Origin: Thiotrichales bacterium
Lineage (GTDB): Bacteria > Pseudomonadota > Gammaproteobacteria > PS1 > Pseudothioglobaceae
Reading direction: 5' to 3'
DNA: 8,322 bases
NCBI GenBank assembly: GCA_002698045.1
Contig: NZUR01000020.1
Coordinates: forward strand, 1-8,322
Numbering within the stretch: position 1 is the first letter of the stretch; each line of letters starts with the position of its first letter. Below the pieces are notes generated by a model. It searched no databases and was not told where the DNA came from. It worked only from the letters and a program-made list of their open reading frames with translations. Positions 6,605-8,322 of this stretch are shown here, piece by piece. A program made the translations under genes and the position numbers.

Positions 6605-7518
6605 GAGATGGCCTTTTCTTGTGCTCTTTGATAGAGCATTATTGGAACAACCAGAAGAGCAAGTAGAATGATTGCAACTGCAGATGCTACTGGCCAGTCT
6701 CTGTTATAGAAGAACTCCGTCCACAGTACCTTTCCTATCATCAGGGTATTTGTACCGCCTAGTAAATCTGGAATAACAAACTCACCCATAACAGGAATAA
6801 AGACTAAAAAACAGCCGGCTAAAATTCCTGGAAGAGATAAAGGTATGGTAACAGTCCAGAATGTTTTTAAAGGGCGACAGCCTAGATCAGCTGCTGCCTC
6901 TAATAAACTCATATCCATTTTTTCTAGGTTTGCATAGAGAGGCAAAATCATAAATGGTAGGTAAGAATAGACAATACCAATGTAGACCGCAAGGTCAGTA
7001 TTCATGATTGTAAGTGGTTTGTCGATAATCCCAATTGATATCAAAGCTAAGTTTAATAAGCCTTCCGTCTTTAGAATACCTATCCATGCATAGACTCGAA
7101 TCAAGAAAGAAGTCCAAAAAGGAAGTATTACCAGCATTAATAAAATACCTCTCCAGCGCGTTGGCGCCTTTGCGACACTGTAGGCTATTGCATAGCCAAT
7201 TATTAGCGTTAGGACGGTTGAAATAACTGCAATTTTTAAGCTAGAAAGGTAAGCATTAATATAAAGAGAATCACTAAAGAGAAATAAATAGCTATCTAAA
7301 CTTCCTTGAATTGTTGGAAGCCATGATTCACCCCATTTAAAAAATGATGTGTATGGTGGTATTGCCAAAATAGGCTCAGCAAGACTTATCTTTAGTACAA
7401 ATATAAAGGGCAGTAAAAAAAGTAATAGAAGCCAAATATAAGGAATCGAAATGACAGCATTTCTTCCACTAAAAGCTTTTTTCAAAAAGTTTGGAATTTG
7501 GATTTCTTTTCGGTTCAT
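6601..7518 (-). CDS. potH: Putrescine ABC importer, inner-membrane permease PotH
   Basis: Second membrane subunit of the putrescine importer, pairing with PotI. The 305 residues (E. coli PotH 317) begin with a cytoplasmic tail and a first membrane segment at about 22-44. Further segments lie near 92-115, 124-149, 176-198, 231-252 and 277-297. A large periplasmic stretch separates the first two, as in PotH. The EAA loop starts at E207 (EAAADLG, 207-213), and PVMGEFVIPDLLGG (242-255) and NRDWPVASAVAI (272-283) are typical of PotH. The start at 7518 is 6 bases after the potG stop and agrees with family length; no Shine-Dalgarno sequence is visible before it, so translation probably relies on ribosomes finishing potG. 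The stop overlaps the potI start. Confidence 0.92.
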   Translation of the reverse strand: MNRKEIQIPNFLKKAFSGRNAVISIPYIWLLLLFLLPFIFVLKISLAEPILAIPPYTSFFKWGESWLPTIQGSLDSYLFLFSDSLYINAYLSSLKIAVISTVLTLIIGYAIAYSVAKAPTRWRGILLMLVILPFWTSFLIRVYAWIGILKTEGLLNLALISIGIIDKPLTIMNTDLAVYIGIVYSYLPFMILPLYANLEKMDMSLLEAAADLGCRPLKTFWTVTIPLSLPGILAGCFLVFIPVMGEFVIPDLLGGTNTLMIGKVLWTEFFYNRDWPVASAVAIILLALLVVPIMLYQRAQEKAIS

Positions 7519-7524
7519 TGAAAT

Positions 7525-8322
7525 TTAAGAAAGTAGAACCACAGCTGAGTGAGGCGCCCATTGAAGGAAGACCTCATCTCCCCATGTTAAATGGTGTTCT
7601 TTTGTTCTTTCACGGTTGGCTCGTATTGCCTTTAGAATTGTGCCATTTTGAAGCTTGACATGGTAGGTAGAAAAACTACCTCCATAAGCTATATCTTCAA
7701 TCGTTCCTTTTAAGATGTTGTGTTCATTTTTTGGCAATCTTTTAGATATTTCAAGTTTTTCTGGCCTTAGAGCAAACCATAGCTGATTACCGATAGCTGC
7801 ATCAACTTTTTGAGTAGCATAGACAATCGAGTTTGAGTCGTCCGAAAGTAACTGAGTACCAATTTCATTTTGACCTTTGTAGATGCCTTTAAAAAGATTG
7901 ACGTCACCAATAAAATCAGCTACATCCTTGTTAATAGGGGCTTCATAAATCTCTGCAGGAGTCGCTACTTGAATTAAATTTCCAGAGTCCATTACCCCAA
8001 TTCGACTAGAGACCGTCATAGCTTCCTCTTGGTCATGTGTGACAATAACAAAGGTCACCTTTAATTTTTCTTGTATATCCATTAGCTCAAATTGAGTTTG
8101 TTCCCTTAGTCTTTTGTCTAGTGCACCTAAGGGCTCATCTAGGAGTAATAATTTGGGGCGTTTAGCCAAACTCCTTGCTAGTGCGACGCGTTGACTTTGT
8201 CCGCCAGAAAGCTGGTTAGGTTTGCGTTTAGCAAAGTCAGTAAGTTCAACTAATTCAAGCATCTCTTCAACCCGTTGATTGATGAGATTTTCAGGCATTT
8301 TGTCTTGCTTTAATCCAAACGC
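7525..8322 (-). CDS. potG: Putrescine ABC importer, ATP-binding subunit PotG (5' end cut by the right edge)
   Basis: The ATPase that powers putrescine uptake through PotH and PotI at the cytoplasmic face. The frame is open to the edge, showing the last 265 residues. A methionine encoded at 8296-8298 is internal, because the preceding codons read AFGLKQDK, a PotG sequence. Visible motifs (numbered from the edge) are signature LSGGQ (38-42), Walker B LLLLDEP (58-64), D-loop GALD (66-69) and switch histidine H96 in VTHDQEEAM. A C-terminal TOBE-type regulatory domain starts about 183 (ALRPEKL) and ends in TWGDEV (246-251), as in E. coli PotG. The missing part, about 110 residues judged against E. 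coli PotG (377), would hold Walker A and the Q-loop. PotA of the spermidine system is similar, but the C-terminus and the following potH/potI favour PotG. In the usual potFGHI order, potF would lie just outside the window. Confidence 0.93.
   Translation of the reverse strand, partial: AFGLKQDKMPENLINQRVEEMLELVELTDFAKRKPNQLSGGQSQRVALARSLAKRPKLLLLDEPLGALDKRLREQTQFELMDIQEKLKVTFVIVTHDQEEAMTVSSRIGVMDSGNLIQVATPAEIYEAPINKDVADFIGDVNLFKGIYKGQNEIGTQLLSDDSNSIVYATQKVDAAIGNQLWFALRPEKLEISKRLPKNEHNILKGTIEDIAYGGSFSTYHVKLQNGTILKAIRANRERTKEHHLTWGDEVFLQWAPHSAVVLLS

Noticed and set aside
8296..8298. ATG near the right edge as the start of potG
   Set aside because: The frame continues to the edge with residues matching PotG, and a start here would remove Walker A, so this methionine is internal.
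1..8322. Mobile elements, CRISPR arrays, tRNA or rRNA genes, defence or phage genes
   Set aside because: All eight long frames are recognisable metabolic or transport genes, and the gaps (6 to 129 bases) hold no repeat arrays, transposase ends or structured RNA that I could see.

Overview
The window is A+T-rich (about 40% G+C by eye) and carries eight genes, all read from the minus strand, with short gaps and no plus-strand gene I can support. The proteins resemble gammaproteobacterial versions: PotG/PotH/PotI and GabD closely follow the E. coli proteins as I know them. A short (355-residue) threonine synthase and a monofunctional homoserine dehydrogenase suggest a lineage outside the enterics. 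A marine, streamlined gammaproteobacterium of the sulfur-oxidiser type (SUP05/Thioglobus-like) fits the base composition and gene style, but this is a guess.

In transcription order (right to left): potG (cut by the right edge), potH and potI encode the ATPase and two permeases of a putrescine importer. They are almost touching, with a 6-base gap and then an ATGA overlap. After 128 bases comes gabD, succinate-semialdehyde dehydrogenase, with its own likely promoter. After another 124 bases with a second promoter come hom, thrC and cysM, probably one operon for threonine and cysteine synthesis. After a last 129-base gap comes the start of a periplasmic binding protein for an amino-acid-type ABC importer, cut by the left edge.

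The first half is coherent as polyamine uptake and use: imported putrescine is commonly converted through GABA to succinate semialdehyde, which GabD oxidises to succinate. The enzymes between putrescine and succinate semialdehyde, and the binding protein PotF, are not in the window. Hom and ThrC perform the first and last steps from aspartate semialdehyde to threonine; homoserine kinase (ThrB) is absent here. CysM makes cysteine from O-acetylserine.

This is an ordinary metabolic region. I see no mobile element, CRISPR array, RNA gene, phage gene or defence system, and no evidence for a new system. The points worth a second look are small: promoter-associated palindromes, SD-less starts in the amino-acid operon, a short-type ThrC lacking ThrB beside it, and an unusual cysteine pair in the binding protein.
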